Source: Flavobacterium lacus
Lineage (GTDB): Bacteria; Bacteroidota; Bacteroidia; Flavobacteriales; Flavobacteriaceae
Direction of reading: 5' to 3'
DNA length: 64,000 nucleotides
Assembly (NCBI RefSeq): GCF_003268815.1
Contig: NZ_QLSV01000009.1
Coordinates: 62,001 to 126,000 of the forward strand
Every line of letters starts with the position of its first letter. The stretch's first letter is position 1. Position numbers and translations under genes: made by a program. Below the pieces are notes generated by a model, which saw only the letters and a list, made by a program, of their open reading frames with translations, had not been told where the DNA came from and did no database searches. Positions 29,347-37,092 of the stretch are shown piece after piece.

Positions 29347-29826
29347 CTATATTTCTTCTTCTAACCAAGCCTTCATCATCCAAATCGTTTTTTCTTGCTC
29401 TTTAATAAAGTCGCTCATCATAGAGTTAGTTCCTTCGTCTAATGCTTCATCAGACTGTTTTAAAATTACTCTTTCAATCTTTAATAATTGGGCTAACGAA
29501 TTGACTATCAAACCAACTGCTTCTTCATCGTTGGAAATATCTTTTCCCACAAATAATTTATTGTTTTTTATGTAATCGTCAAAAGTATGCAATGGTCTTC
29601 CGCCTAAGGTAAGAATTCGTTCCGCAATTAAATCAATTTTCAATTGACTATCGTTATACAATTCCTCAAATTTAACATGAAGATCAAAGAATCTTTTCCC
29701 ACGGATATTCCAATGTAGCCCCCGTAAATTTTGATAATATACTTGGAAATTTGCCAATAAAATATTTAACTCAGCTGCTAATATCTCTGTTTTCTTGACG
29801 TCTAAACCTAAACTATTCGTTTTCAT
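29347..29826 (-). CDS. dps: Dps family ferritin-like DNA-protection protein
   Basis: A 159-residue protein that forms a 12-subunit shell, oxidises Fe(II) with peroxide and stores iron, protecting DNA. The ferroxidase motif LHWNIRGKRFFDLHVKFEELYND supplies His, His, Asp and Glu ligands; the first part LHWNIRGKRFFDLH is diagnostic. The C-terminal helix has EKTIWMMKAWLEE. The gene is divergent from oxyR, a peroxide sensor that often controls dps. Two palindromes lie between them. Confidence 0.93.
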   Translation of the reverse strand: MKTNSLGLDVKKTEILAAELNILLANFQVYYQNLRGLHWNIRGKRFFDLHVKFEELYNDSQLKIDLIAERILTLGGRPLHTFDDYIKNNKLFVGKDISNDEEAVGLIVNSLAQLLKIERVILKQSDEALDEGTNSMMSDFIKEQEKTIWMMKAWLEEEI

Positions 29827-29846
29827 AATATTTTATTTTAAATTTA

Positions 29847-29864
29847 TTTGTATAAATATACAAA
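29847..29864. promoter_or_regulatory. Perfect palindrome upstream of dps
   Basis: TTTGTATA-AA-TATACAAA forms 8-bp perfect arms around a two-base spacer, 21 nt upstream of the dps start. It could be an operator overlapping the dps promoter. Confidence 0.45.
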
Positions 29865-29882
29865 AAAAAGAGGGTTATATAG

Positions 29883-29899
29883 TATCAGTAAAATTGATA
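29883..29899. promoter_or_regulatory. Candidate OxyR/LysR-type binding site
   Basis: TATCA-N7-TGATA is a perfect interrupted palindrome of the T-N11-A form typical of LysR-type regulators. It lies just upstream of the oxyR -7 element, a fitting place for autoregulation and for control of dps. Confidence 0.5.
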
Positions 29900-29904
29900 G
29901 TTTT

Positions 29905-29912
29905 TATCTTTG
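29905..29912 (+). promoter_or_regulatory. -7 promoter element of oxyR
   Basis: TATCTTTG matches TAnnTTTG exactly, 20 nt before the ATG at 29933. Confidence 0.6.
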
Positions 29913-29932
29913 CATCATATTTAATTATCAAA

Positions 29933-30877
29933 ATGACAATTACACAACTACATTATGTGTTAGCTGTAGCTGAACACAAGAATTTTACCCTGGCGGCTGA
30001 AAAATGTTTTGTAACGCAACCAACTTTAAGTATGCAAATTCAAAAAATTGAGGAGGAGCTTGGCATACAAATATTTGATCGAACTAAAAAACCAATTCAA
30101 ATGACAGAAATTGGTCAGAAAATAGTGAATCAATCTAAAAACATTGTTAACGAAGCTAATCGAATTCAAGACATTGTAGATCAACAAAAAGGATTTATTG
30201 GTGGCGAATTCAGGTTGGGAATTATCCCAACCATTATGCCTACTCTCTTGCCGATGTTTTTGAGTAATTTCATCAAAAAATATCCGAAAGTCAATTTAAT
30301 CATTGAAGAATTAAACACCGATGAAATTATTGTTAAATTAAAAAATGGACATTTAGATGCAGCCATTGCCGCTACTCCATTGGAAGAAGAAAAAATTAAA
30401 GAAGTGGTTTTGTTTTATGAACCCTTTGTGGCTTATATTCCTGAAAGTCATGCCATTTTTGATAAAAAGGAAATTGAGGTTGCTGATTTGAATTTAGATG
30501 AAATTTTATTGCTTCAAGACGGACATTGTTTTAGAGACGGAATTTTGAATTTATGTAAAAACAATCCCGGAAACTCCGATAAATTTAATTTTCATATTGA
30601 AAGTGGAAGTTTTGAAACCTTAATTAAATTAGCCGATGAAGGTTTAGGCACCACACTTCTTCCCTATTTGCACACCTTGGATTTAAAAGAAAAAGACAAA
30701 GCTAAACTCAGACAATTTAAAGATCCAAAGCCGGCACGTGAGGTGAGTTTAATTTACCCGAAAAATGAATTAAAAATTCACATTATTGATGCCCTACGCA
30801 ATGTGATAAGCGGCGTTGTTCGTGGAGCAATTGCCTTTCAGGATATTCAGATAATCAGTCCAATACAAAAGAAATAA
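29933..30877 (+). CDS. oxyR: LysR-family transcriptional regulator, OxyR type
   Basis: A 314-residue regulator. The N-terminal winged helix-turn-helix is at about residues 1-60 (TQLHYVLAVAEHKNFTLAAEKCFVTQ). The effector domain includes LLQDGHCFRDGILNLC, matching the OxyR redox region with two cysteines about eight residues apart. I rejected the longer frame from 29795 because the extra 46 residues would cover the promoter and the dps gap. Divergent from dps; it is likely to activate dps and other peroxide defences. Confidence 0.93.
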   Translation: MTITQLHYVLAVAEHKNFTLAAEKCFVTQPTLSMQIQKIEEELGIQIFDRTKKPIQMTEIGQKIVNQSKNIVNEANRIQDIVDQQKGFIGGEFRLGIIPTIMPTLLPMFLSNFIKKYPKVNLIIEELNTDEIIVKLKNGHLDAAIAATPLEEEKIKEVVLFYEPFVAYIPESHAIFDKKEIEVADLNLDEILLLQDGHCFRDGILNLCKNNPGNSDKFNFHIESGSFETLIKLADEGLGTTLLPYLHTLDLKEKDKAKLRQFKDPKPAREVSLIYPKNELKIHIIDALRNVISGVVRGAIAFQDIQIISPIQKK

Positions 30878-30883
30878 AATAAA

Positions 30884-30912
30884 AAAGGAGCTGTTTAGGC
30901 TCCTTTAGTTTT
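30884..30912. terminator. Bidirectional terminator between oxyR and the next gene
   Basis: AAAGGAGC (30884-30891) pairs with GCTCCTTT (30899-30906). TTTT follows on the plus strand and a run of six T follows on the minus strand, so it can serve both convergent genes. Confidence 0.75.
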
Positions 30913-31108
30913 ATAGATTAACATGAATTAAACAATTCTTTAGCTCTGGTTTTTCTTTTGTAAAGTTCAACAACCAATCTTTTAGTTGTTCTATTTCATA
31001 AGGCAACAATTGTTTCATTGCTTTTACAAGTTCTTTACTAAAAAGTTTAGGATCAAAACTTACGCTTTCTAAGATTTTCTTAGTGTAAGCAAACATCGGT
31101 CTTGTCAT
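30911..31108 (-). CDS. Small cytosolic protein of unknown function
   Basis: A 65-residue protein (TRPMFAYTKKILESVSFD at the N-terminus, then a helical region with KELVKAMKQLLPYEIEQLKDW). No signal or membrane segment. The sequence looks like a genuine folded helical protein and resembles small conserved proteins of Flavobacteriaceae, but I cannot name a family or function. It ends at the shared terminator with oxyR. Confidence 0.65.
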   Translation of the reverse strand: MTRPMFAYTKKILESVSFDPKLFSKELVKAMKQLLPYEIEQLKDWLLNFTKEKPELKNCLIHVNL

Positions 31109-31210
31109 ATTTTCGTTTTTTATGTAGGTTTGGTTTTAAAAAGAACGCTGAGTAAATTTAATAAATTTTAAAATACATCCTGTTTTTTTAACACGTCAAT
31201 TGGCTAAAGT

Positions 31211-32002
31211 TTAACGGTTATCACCGTCTAAAAGATTTCCTAAACCACCTAAAAGACTTCCTTCTCCTTTTTGTTTTCCACCACCTTGAGGAGCTGCTGC
31301 CCATATTCTGCCTGCTAATCGACTAAAAGGCAACGACTGAACATAGACAGTTCCGGGACCTTTTAAAGTGGCAAAAAATAATCCTTCTCCACCAAAAATT
31401 GTATTTCGTATTCCTCCTACAAGTTGAACATCGTAATCCACAGTTTGTGTAAAGCCAACCACACAACCGGTATCTACTTTAATCATTTCGCCGGGTTTCA
31501 AATCAATTTTTGCCATGGTTCCGCCGGCATGAACAAAAGCCATTCCGCTGCCTTCTAATTTTTGCATGATAAAACCTTCGCCACCAAACAAACCGCGACC
31601 TAACTTTCTGGAAAATTCAATGCCGATTTTCACACCTTGATTGGCACACAAAAAAGCATCTTTTTGACAAATGAATTTTCCGCCCACTGAATTCAAATCA
31701 ATTGGTAAAATCTTTCCCGGATAAGGCGAAGCAAATGAAATCTTGCGTTGGTTGGGATAATTATTTTCGAATAAAGTCATAAACAAACTTTCGCCTGTAA
31801 GCAATCTTTTTCCGGCGGAAAATAGTTTGTCCATAATTCCGCCTGCATCGCTTCCGTCTCCAAAAATGGTTTTCATTCGGATGCCATCTTCCATCATCAT
31901 AAATCCGCCGGCTTCCGCTACAACCGATTCTGAAGGACTTAAATTGATTTCAACATATTGCATTTCTTCACCGTAAATGGTGTAATCTGTGACTTTATAC
32001 AT
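31211..32002 (-). CDS. TIGR00266/AIM24 family protein
   Basis: A 263-residue protein of the AIM24 (tryptophan RNA-binding-attenuator-like fold) family. Visible features are the repeated Gly-rich motifs AEAGGFMMMEDGI, GEGFIMQKLEGSGMAFVHAGG, and GGEGLFFATLKGPGTVYVQSLPF. The C-terminus is Gly-rich and ends LGGLGNLLDGD. The family is widespread but its function in bacteria is not settled. It is followed downstream by a small unknown gene and preceded by an unknown lipoprotein gene, both on the same strand. Confidence 0.9.
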   Translation of the reverse strand: MYKVTDYTIYGEEMQYVEINLSPSESVVAEAGGFMMMEDGIRMKTIFGDGSDAGGIMDKLFSAGKRLLTGESLFMTLFENNYPNQRKISFASPYPGKILPIDLNSVGGKFICQKDAFLCANQGVKIGIEFSRKLGRGLFGGEGFIMQKLEGSGMAFVHAGGTMAKIDLKPGEMIKVDTGCVVGFTQTVDYDVQLVGGIRNTIFGGEGLFFATLKGPGTVYVQSLPFSRLAGRIWAAAPQGGGKQKGEGSLLGGLGNLLDGDNR

Positions 32003-32019
32003 GTTTATAATTTTAAATT

Positions 32020-32760
32020 TTAATAAATCATTTCCAATAAAATAATTCTTTTAATAAAATAATCTGTTAAATCAGCTTTGTCATAAAGTAATCCAGAGGC
32101 TACATTGCTACAATCAAGAAAACCTGCACTTTCTTTAATTCTTTGAAAATTTTTAAAAACCGCACCTCTTTTTTGTATATTAAACAAAGCTATATTGTAT
32201 TTTCCTAAAGAATTAAATTGGTAATGATTTAAACCTTTCGAAATAATTTCTTCCTCAGTAAACTTTTCAAAATCAGTAAGTCCTGTACAATGGTTTTCAA
32301 TTTCAAAATCATATTCTACTTGACCAGAGTGATTGAAACTTTTATATCGTTTTATTAATTTAGGATATTCTTTATCACAATTTACTTTCATCACTACTTT
32401 ATCATCTTCTATATCACTGTGTTTATCTCTAGCTATCCAAACAGAATCAGGTTTTAGATAGATTTCTGAAAATAAATCACTGTTAGAAAAAACAGAATAC
32501 ATTTTTTTATGATTTGGATACTGTTTTAATGAATTTCCTTTTTTTATATCCACTAAAAAATTATTATATGCTGAATCAAGACTTTGATTTTTGTAATGAA
32601 ATTTCAAATAATTTTGCTCAAAATCCTCCAAAAGTAAATTGATTGTAGCAACATTTTTCTCACCTAATTCTTTCTCAAATTCGGCAATATCACTATCAAT
32701 ATACTTAGGTTGACAAGAATAAAATAAGACAAAAACTAATGAGCAAATTATACTTTTCAT
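32020..32760 (-). CDS. Lipoprotein of unknown function
   Basis: A 246-residue protein with a lipoprotein signal (ICSLVFVLFYSCQPK, lipobox Cys near residue 16). The mature part is charged, with no recognised domain. It has cysteines at NCDKEY, ENHCTG and FLDCSN. It is more AT-rich than its neighbours. Upstream it is separated from mnmD by tandem GACAACT repeats; downstream it abuts the AIM24-like gene (17 nt), so the pair could share a transcript. Confidence 0.65.
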   Translation of the reverse strand: MKSIICSLVFVLFYSCQPKYIDSDIAEFEKELGEKNVATINLLLEDFEQNYLKFHYKNQSLDSAYNNFLVDIKKGNSLKQYPNHKKMYSVFSNSDLFSEIYLKPDSVWIARDKHSDIEDDKVVMKVNCDKEYPKLIKRYKSFNHSGQVEYDFEIENHCTGLTDFEKFTEEEIISKGLNHYQFNSLGKYNIALFNIQKRGAVFKNFQRIKESAGFLDCSNVASGLLYDKADLTDYFIKRIILLEMIY

Positions 32761-32785
32761 ATCCTAACATTGATAAAACTTACCA

Positions 32786-32820
32786 GACAACTGACAACTG
32801 ACAACTGACAACAGACAACC
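32786..32820. repeat. Five tandem copies of a 7-bp unit
   Basis: GACAACT three times, then GACAACA and GACAACC, between the lipoprotein gene and mnmD. Non-coding. Confidence 0.9.
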
Positions 32821-32824
32821 TTCC

Positions 32825-33484
32825 CTACTTCCAACCTCTCAACATTTCCCTTTTCCCCGGTGGTCCTGCTAATTTTTCTATTTTGAAGCCTGCTTCCTTC
32901 ATTGCATTTTTAATTGGCCCGCGGCAAGCATAAGTGACTAAAATTCCACCTTCTTTCAAAGCTTCAAACATCTTAGTAAAAATTTCTACACTCCATAATT
33001 CCGGTTGAACACGATAGCCGAAAGCATCAAAATAGATGATGTTAAATTGATTTTTATCGTTGATATCGTTGAATAGTTGTTTTCGTTTTGTTAGTCGAAA
33101 GGTATGAGAAATTGTTACATTCTTCTCCCAATCTGAAGTATGCATTGTTTTAAATTCTGATTCAAATTGATAAGCATTCAACTGATTAACATAATTCATT
33201 TGCAAAACTTCGTCAGCAGAAATAGGAAAACCTTCTATGCCAACATACGCAATGTTTTGATTCGTTTTTTGACTTTCTAAAAAAGTGATAAACGCATTCA
33301 AACCTGTGCCGAAACCAATCTCTAATACAGAAACGGATTGCCCTTTGCAAAGTGACAATCCGTTTTTGATGAATACGTGTTGAGCTTCTTGAATGGCTCC
33401 GTGTTTCGAATGATAACTTTCATCCCACTCAGGTAATTGAATGGAAGTGGAACCATCCGAAGTGATAATAATTTCTCTTTTCAA
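32825..33484 (-). CDS. mnmD: tRNA (5-methylaminomethyl-2-thiouridine)(34)-methyltransferase MnmD
   Basis: Adds the last methyl group to wobble uridine 34 (mnm5s2U). The 219-residue protein corresponds to the methyltransferase half of E. coli MnmC, standing alone. SAM motif I is VLEIGFGTGLNAFITF. The typical FDAFGYRVQPELWS motif and the C-terminal GPPGKREMLRGWK are also seen. It is the last of a group with the cytochrome and DUF4920 genes (5-nt gap). Confidence 0.93.
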   Translation of the reverse strand: MKREIIITSDGSTSIQLPEWDESYHSKHGAIQEAQHVFIKNGLSLCKGQSVSVLEIGFGTGLNAFITFLESQKTNQNIAYVGIEGFPISADEVLQMNYVNQLNAYQFESEFKTMHTSDWEKNVTISHTFRLTKRKQLFNDINDKNQFNIIYFDAFGYRVQPELWSVEIFTKMFEALKEGGILVTYACRGPIKNAMKEAGFKIEKLAGPPGKREMLRGWK

Positions 33485-33489
33485 CGTAA

Positions 33490-33942
33490 TTATGGTTTGA
33501 GTTGCAATTTTTTAATTCTAGTAATTGGCCCGGAACATTTCACTTCATGACATGAAATACAGGCCTGAATTGCATTAGAATAATGTTCTTTTGCATTTTC
33601 GGGATCTTTATAAATCATCTCTTGTGCTCGTAAAAATAGATTGGCATTATCTCTAAAAAATTGATCGTTTTCGGATGGATCGGTCATTATGGCACCATGA
33701 ATTTTTCCAAAATGAGATGGGAACTCGCCCACCGGTTCACCTTTTTCAATACGTTCTTTTAACCGTTGATTATCAACATACATTTGTTCCATGAGCATTG
33801 CCATTTCGGAAAGCTCATACATTTCAAACGATTTTTTCTCAGTGGTAGCGGTTGAATCTACTTTTTCATCATTCGATTCTGCCTTTTTCTGACAACTGAT
33901 GAAGAACGAAATCATACATCCAAAAATCAAAATTTTTTTCAT
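33490..33942 (-). CDS. Monohaem c-type cytochrome-like lipoprotein
   Basis: A 150-residue protein with a lipoprotein signal (FFISCQKK). It has one haem-binding motif, CISCH, near residue 133, in the C-terminal QACISCHEVKCSGP. The N-terminal mature part is Glu/Lys-rich with helices (YELSEMAMLMEQMYVDNQRL), similar to cytochrome c'-type four-helix bundles. Likely a periplasmic or membrane-anchored electron carrier or redox sensor. Its start overlaps the DUF4920 stop by one base (TAATG), so the two are coupled. Confidence 0.75.
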   Translation of the reverse strand: MKKILIFGCMISFFISCQKKAESNDEKVDSTATTEKKSFEMYELSEMAMLMEQMYVDNQRLKERIEKGEPVGEFPSHFGKIHGAIMTDPSENDQFFRDNANLFLRAQEMIYKDPENAKEHYSNAIQACISCHEVKCSGPITRIKKLQLKP

Positions 33943-34436
33943 TACTCTTTAATTAAAACGCCATTTGATAAAAATGAGTAGGATACTTTTGGCTCTGTAA
34001 TCGAGTCGATGGCTGCTTGTGATTTACCGGCATCTTTTGCATAATGTTTTAATTCATCCACCGTTTCAACAGATATGAAAGCTTTTCCGTTTACGATTGC
34101 TTCACTTCCTGCAGCATTTAATGGCATAAAAAATCCATAATCTTTAAAACGAACAAACGCATTTTTATCTTCGTTTAAACTCATGTTCATCCAACAACCT
34201 TTCTTTTGACAAACATCTTTTATGTCTGAGCGGAATTTAACTTCAATGGTATCACCTTCTTTTAAGGTTTCATATTTGGCTAATAAATCTTCTCTCGAAA
34301 TCACTCCATCTGCCGAAATTGAATCGCCAAACGTTTTGAAATTTTCAGTTTTTACTTCTGCAACTTCCTTTACTTCTTCTTTTTTACAAGCAATCATCGA
34401 AAAAACGGCAATAGCTACTAAAATTGTTTTTTTCAT
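33942..34436 (-). CDS. DUF4920 domain lipoprotein
   Basis: A 164-residue lipoprotein (lipobox FSMIACKKE). The mature domain matches DUF4920, with GDSISADGVISREDL, the cysteine pair VCQKKGCWMNM and the late VSYSFLSNGVLI. The function is unknown; the conserved C-x4-C could bind a metal or form a disulfide. It is first in a group with the cytochrome-like lipoprotein and mnmD, and has an exact -7 promoter element upstream. Confidence 0.85.
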   Translation of the reverse strand: MKKTILVAIAVFSMIACKKEEVKEVAEVKTENFKTFGDSISADGVISREDLLAKYETLKEGDTIEVKFRSDIKDVCQKKGCWMNMSLNEDKNAFVRFKDYGFFMPLNAAGSEAIVNGKAFISVETVDELKHYAKDAGKSQAAIDSITEPKVSYSFLSNGVLIKE

Positions 34437-34736
34437 TATAGTATGTTTTTCATTTAAAAATTGAAATACAAAAATAGTTAGTTTAATTCTTATGAGATTA
34501 AATTTCTAATAATTTTTAGTTCAAAATGCAAAATTCTCAATAATTTATATTCAATTTAAAGAAATGTAAAAAAGTAGTTCATTTTTGTGATGTTTTTATA
34601 AAACATTCAAAAAATTACTGTTTTTTTTATATTTTAGCCAAATCATAAACCACTTTTTACATTTTCATCATTTAAAATCGTAAAACGCTGTTTATCAATT
34701 ATTTAATTAAACTTTTTATATTAAAATCATATTTAA
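34437..34736. other. Divergent intergenic region DUF4920-ilvE
   Basis: A 300-bp AT-rich gap without coding sequence. It holds a -7 element for the minus strand (34469-34476). For ilvE I see only a loose TATATTTTAG string near 34628-34637. Confidence 0.55.
34469..34476 (-). promoter_or_regulatory. -7 promoter element of the DUF4920 group
   Basis: The minus strand reads TATTTTTG, an exact TAnnTTTG, ending 32 nt before the start codon at 34436. Confidence 0.55.
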
Positions 34737-35804
34737 ATGAGTTCAAATCTTATTAACGAAATCGATATAGTTAAAGCGTCAACGTCAAAAATCAGCAGTG
34801 TGGATTTTGAAAATCTCACTTTTGGAAATATTTTCACCGATCACATGTTGATGTGCGATTTTAAAGATGGTGCTTGGCAAAAACCGGTTATCAAACCGTA
34901 TGAACCTTTTATGATTGATCCTTCTGCCAAAGTTTTTCATTATGGTCAAGCTATTTTTGAAGGAATGAAAGCGTATAAAGATGAAAAAGATGATGTTTGG
35001 ATGTTTAGACCTGATGAAAATTTTAAGCGTTTTAACCACTCTGCCAAACGTTTGGCCATGCCGGAAGTAACCGAAGATATTTTTATTGGCGGATTAAAAG
35101 CGATTTTAGATTTAGAACGCGAATGGGTGAAAAAAGGAAAAGGGAACACCTTATATATTAGACCTTTTATGATCGCGATTGGTTCGGGTGTAATTGCGCA
35201 ACCTTCAACTCAATACCGCTTTATGATTATTCTTTCGCCTGCTCGCTCCTATTATTCGGGTGAAGTGAAAGTAATTATTGCCGAACATTACAGTCGTGCT
35301 GCTAATGGCGGAATTGGTGCGGCGAAAGCTGCCGGTAATTATTCGGCACAGTTTTATCCAACAAAATTGGCTAACGAAAGAGGTTTTCAGCAAATTATTT
35401 GGACAGATGATGCCACGCATACCAAATTGGAAGAAGCTGGGACTATGAATGTTTTCTTTAGAATTAACGATACCTTATATACAGCACCTACCGGTGAACG
35501 AATTTTAGATGGTGTTACCCGAAAAAGTTTAATTGATATAGCTAAACGTGACGGAATCAATGTTGAGATTCGTTCCGTTTTAGTAACCGAATTAATTGAA
35601 GCCGCAAAAGATGGTTCACTCAAAGAAATTTTTGGAGCCGGCACAGCCGCAGTTGTAAATCCGATTGTAGGATTTTCATACCAAGACAATTATTACGAAT
35701 TACCAAAGTTAGAAAATTCGTATGCATCGCAATTGAAAGAAAAACTGACTAACATTCAATACAAACTAGCGGACGATACGTTTGGTTGGACGGTAAAGGT
35801 TTAG
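34737..35804 (+). CDS. ilvE: Branched-chain amino acid aminotransferase
   Basis: PLP enzyme that makes or breaks down valine, leucine and isoleucine. At 355 residues it belongs to the larger (eukaryote-like, type II) class. The PLP-lysine region is GGIGAAKAAGNYSAQF. FHYGQAIFEGMKAYK, LYIRPFMIAIGSG and IFGAGTAAVVNPI are typical. It has its own terminator and convergent neighbour, so it is monocistronic and apart from other ilv genes. Confidence 0.95.
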   Translation: MSSNLINEIDIVKASTSKISSVDFENLTFGNIFTDHMLMCDFKDGAWQKPVIKPYEPFMIDPSAKVFHYGQAIFEGMKAYKDEKDDVWMFRPDENFKRFNHSAKRLAMPEVTEDIFIGGLKAILDLEREWVKKGKGNTLYIRPFMIAIGSGVIAQPSTQYRFMIILSPARSYYSGEVKVIIAEHYSRAANGGIGAAKAAGNYSAQFYPTKLANERGFQQIIWTDDATHTKLEEAGTMNVFFRINDTLYTAPTGERILDGVTRKSLIDIAKRDGINVEIRSVLVTELIEAAKDGSLKEIFGAGTAAVVNPIVGFSYQDNYYELPKLENSYASQLKEKLTNIQYKLADDTFGWTVKV

Positions 35805-35807
35805 TGG

Positions 35808-35854
35808 GTTGTCGGTTATCTGTTGATGGAAACCGACAACTGATTTTTTATTTT
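35808..35854 (+). terminator. Terminator of ilvE
   Basis: GTTGTCGGTT (35808-35817) pairs perfectly with AACCGACAAC (35831-35840), followed by TGATTTTTTATTTT. The 3' arm contains the GACAACT string also found in the tandem repeat at 32786. Confidence 0.75.
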
Positions 35855-36231
35855 AGAATAGCCTCAAAATTAGGTTTGAAGTAATTGGGACCTTTTAAAA
35901 CTTTTCCGTCTTCGCGGTAAATTGGCTTTCCATTTTCGCCTAGTTTGCTCATGTTACTGCGTTGGATTTCGTTGAAAACTTCTTCAATTTTATGTTGCAA
36001 ACCGTGTTCGATGATTGTTCCGCATAAAATATAAAGCATGTCGCCCAACGCATCGGCAACCTCAATAATGTCATTATTCATGGCTGCTTCGAGGTATTCT
36101 TCGTTTTCTTCTTTCATCAAATTAAAACGAAGTAAATTTTTATTTTCGCCTAAATGTATGGTTGGTTCTTCCTTAAAATCCAATCCGAATGCCGCATGAA
36201 ACTCTTTGACGGCTAAAATTTGTTTTTGCAT
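35848..36231 (-). CDS. MazG-like nucleotide pyrophosphohydrolase
   Basis: A 127-residue all-helical protein of the dimeric MazG/HisE NTP-PPase superfamily. The magnesium motif is MKEENEEYLEAAMNND followed by EVADALGDMLYIL (E-x2-E and E-x2-D). Such enzymes hydrolyse (d)NTPs or related nucleotides to monophosphates. The C-terminal KLGENGKPIYREDGKVLKGPNY stretch fits the phosphoribosyl-ATP pyrophosphohydrolase-like subgroup of MazG-related proteins. It is not HisE of histidine synthesis by context. Its 3' end lies in the ilvE terminator tail. Confidence 0.85.
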   Translation of the reverse strand: MQKQILAVKEFHAAFGLDFKEEPTIHLGENKNLLRFNLMKEENEEYLEAAMNNDIIEVADALGDMLYILCGTIIEHGLQHKIEEVFNEIQRSNMSKLGENGKPIYREDGKVLKGPNYFKPNFEAILK

Positions 36232-36327
36232 ACTTTCTTTTTTTTTGCTAAAAATAACTGTTTTTTGAATGTGATTTGAAGGAGCTATTCAAAAACAATT
36301 AACTATTTTTGTTGAAAAATTAAAACT

Positions 36328-36516
36328 ATGTTTTCAACCGGTCAATGGGTCTTTGCAGGTTTCTTTGTAGTATGCTTTAGTGCGGTGATGATTTATGTGT
36401 ATCGAAAGGATTTATCGCTTCATAAACTGCATTATAAAGGAAGTTTTAAAGTGCTGTTGGGCTTTATTTTCTTCATACTATTGTTGTTTCTCATCAAAAT
36501 ATATTTAAAAAAATAA
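36328..36516 (+). CDS. Small two-segment membrane protein
   Basis: A 62-residue protein with two membrane segments: VFAGFFVVCFSAVMIYVY (about 8-25) and LLGFIFFILLLFLIKIYL (about 44-61), joined by a basic loop. Proteins like this are common near metabolic genes in Flavobacteriaceae, but the function is unknown. A strong terminator follows. Confidence 0.75.
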   Translation: MFSTGQWVFAGFFVVCFSAVMIYVYRKDLSLHKLHYKGSFKVLLGFIFFILLLFLIKIYLKK

Positions 36517-36525
36517 TCAAAATTT

Positions 36526-36555
36526 AAAAATCCCTATTTGTAGGGATTTTTTTTT
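36526..36555 (+). terminator. Rho-independent terminator
   Basis: AAAAATCCCTA (36526-36536), loop TTTG, TAGGGATTTTT (36541-36551), then more T. It closes the small membrane-protein gene. Confidence 0.9.
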
Positions 36556-36600
36556 GTAAATTACTTTCGACTTTTGACTTCAACTTTAAAACTATACATT

Positions 36601-37092
36601 ATGGAAGATTTAACTTATACTGCAACTGGTGAGATAGACGTCGAAAATCGTTTAATAAAATTGGAGATATACTTACCAATTCAAAGAGAGGAGAACCCTT
36701 ATGAATTCAACTACAATTTTAATTTATCAAAAATTACAATTTTTGATAAAAAGTACAATGTTATATTTAGCCATTTAAAATTAAGAAATGATCCTGGAAA
36801 TTTATTGAACAGTCAAAATAACGTTCATAAAATGACTTTAGATGTAGATAAATTAATCCAAAGTAGATTTTTGGGAAGTACTGATTTTGATTTAAATATG
36901 GATGATACATTATTTCTACTTCTTCATGATGATAGCAGTAAAGAAGTGCTAAAAGATGCGGAACTTCTATTTGCAAATGTCGAGAATATCTATGAGAAAG
37001 TTATATCATCAGGAAATCAGACCATTGATTTACCTTATAATAATCTAACACTGAGACCTAGAAGATTAGGAATGAGCATTATAATAAAATAA
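36601..37092 (+). CDS. Protein of unknown function coupled to a histidine kinase gene
   Basis: A 163-residue cytosolic protein (EDLTYTATGEIDVENRLIKL at the N-terminus), rich in beta-like alternation, ending PRRLGMSIIIK. No signal, no membrane segment and no family I recognise. The ATG at 36601 was used; a TTG start 27 nt upstream would add nine residues. Its stop overlaps the kinase start by one base (TAATG), so it is very likely co-translated with the two-component system and may take part in it. Confidence 0.65.
   Translation: MEDLTYTATGEIDVENRLIKLEIYLPIQREENPYEFNYNFNLSKITIFDKKYNVIFSHLKLRNDPGNLLNSQNNVHKMTLDVDKLIQSRFLGSTDFDLNMDDTLFLLLHDDSSKEVLKDAELLFANVENIYEKVISSGNQTIDLPYNNLTLRPRRLGMSIIIK

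Noticed and set aside
29795..29932. A 46-residue N-terminal extension of OxyR
   Set aside because: It would cover the -7 element and the dps-oxyR control region; the LysR family starts at the ATG at 29933.
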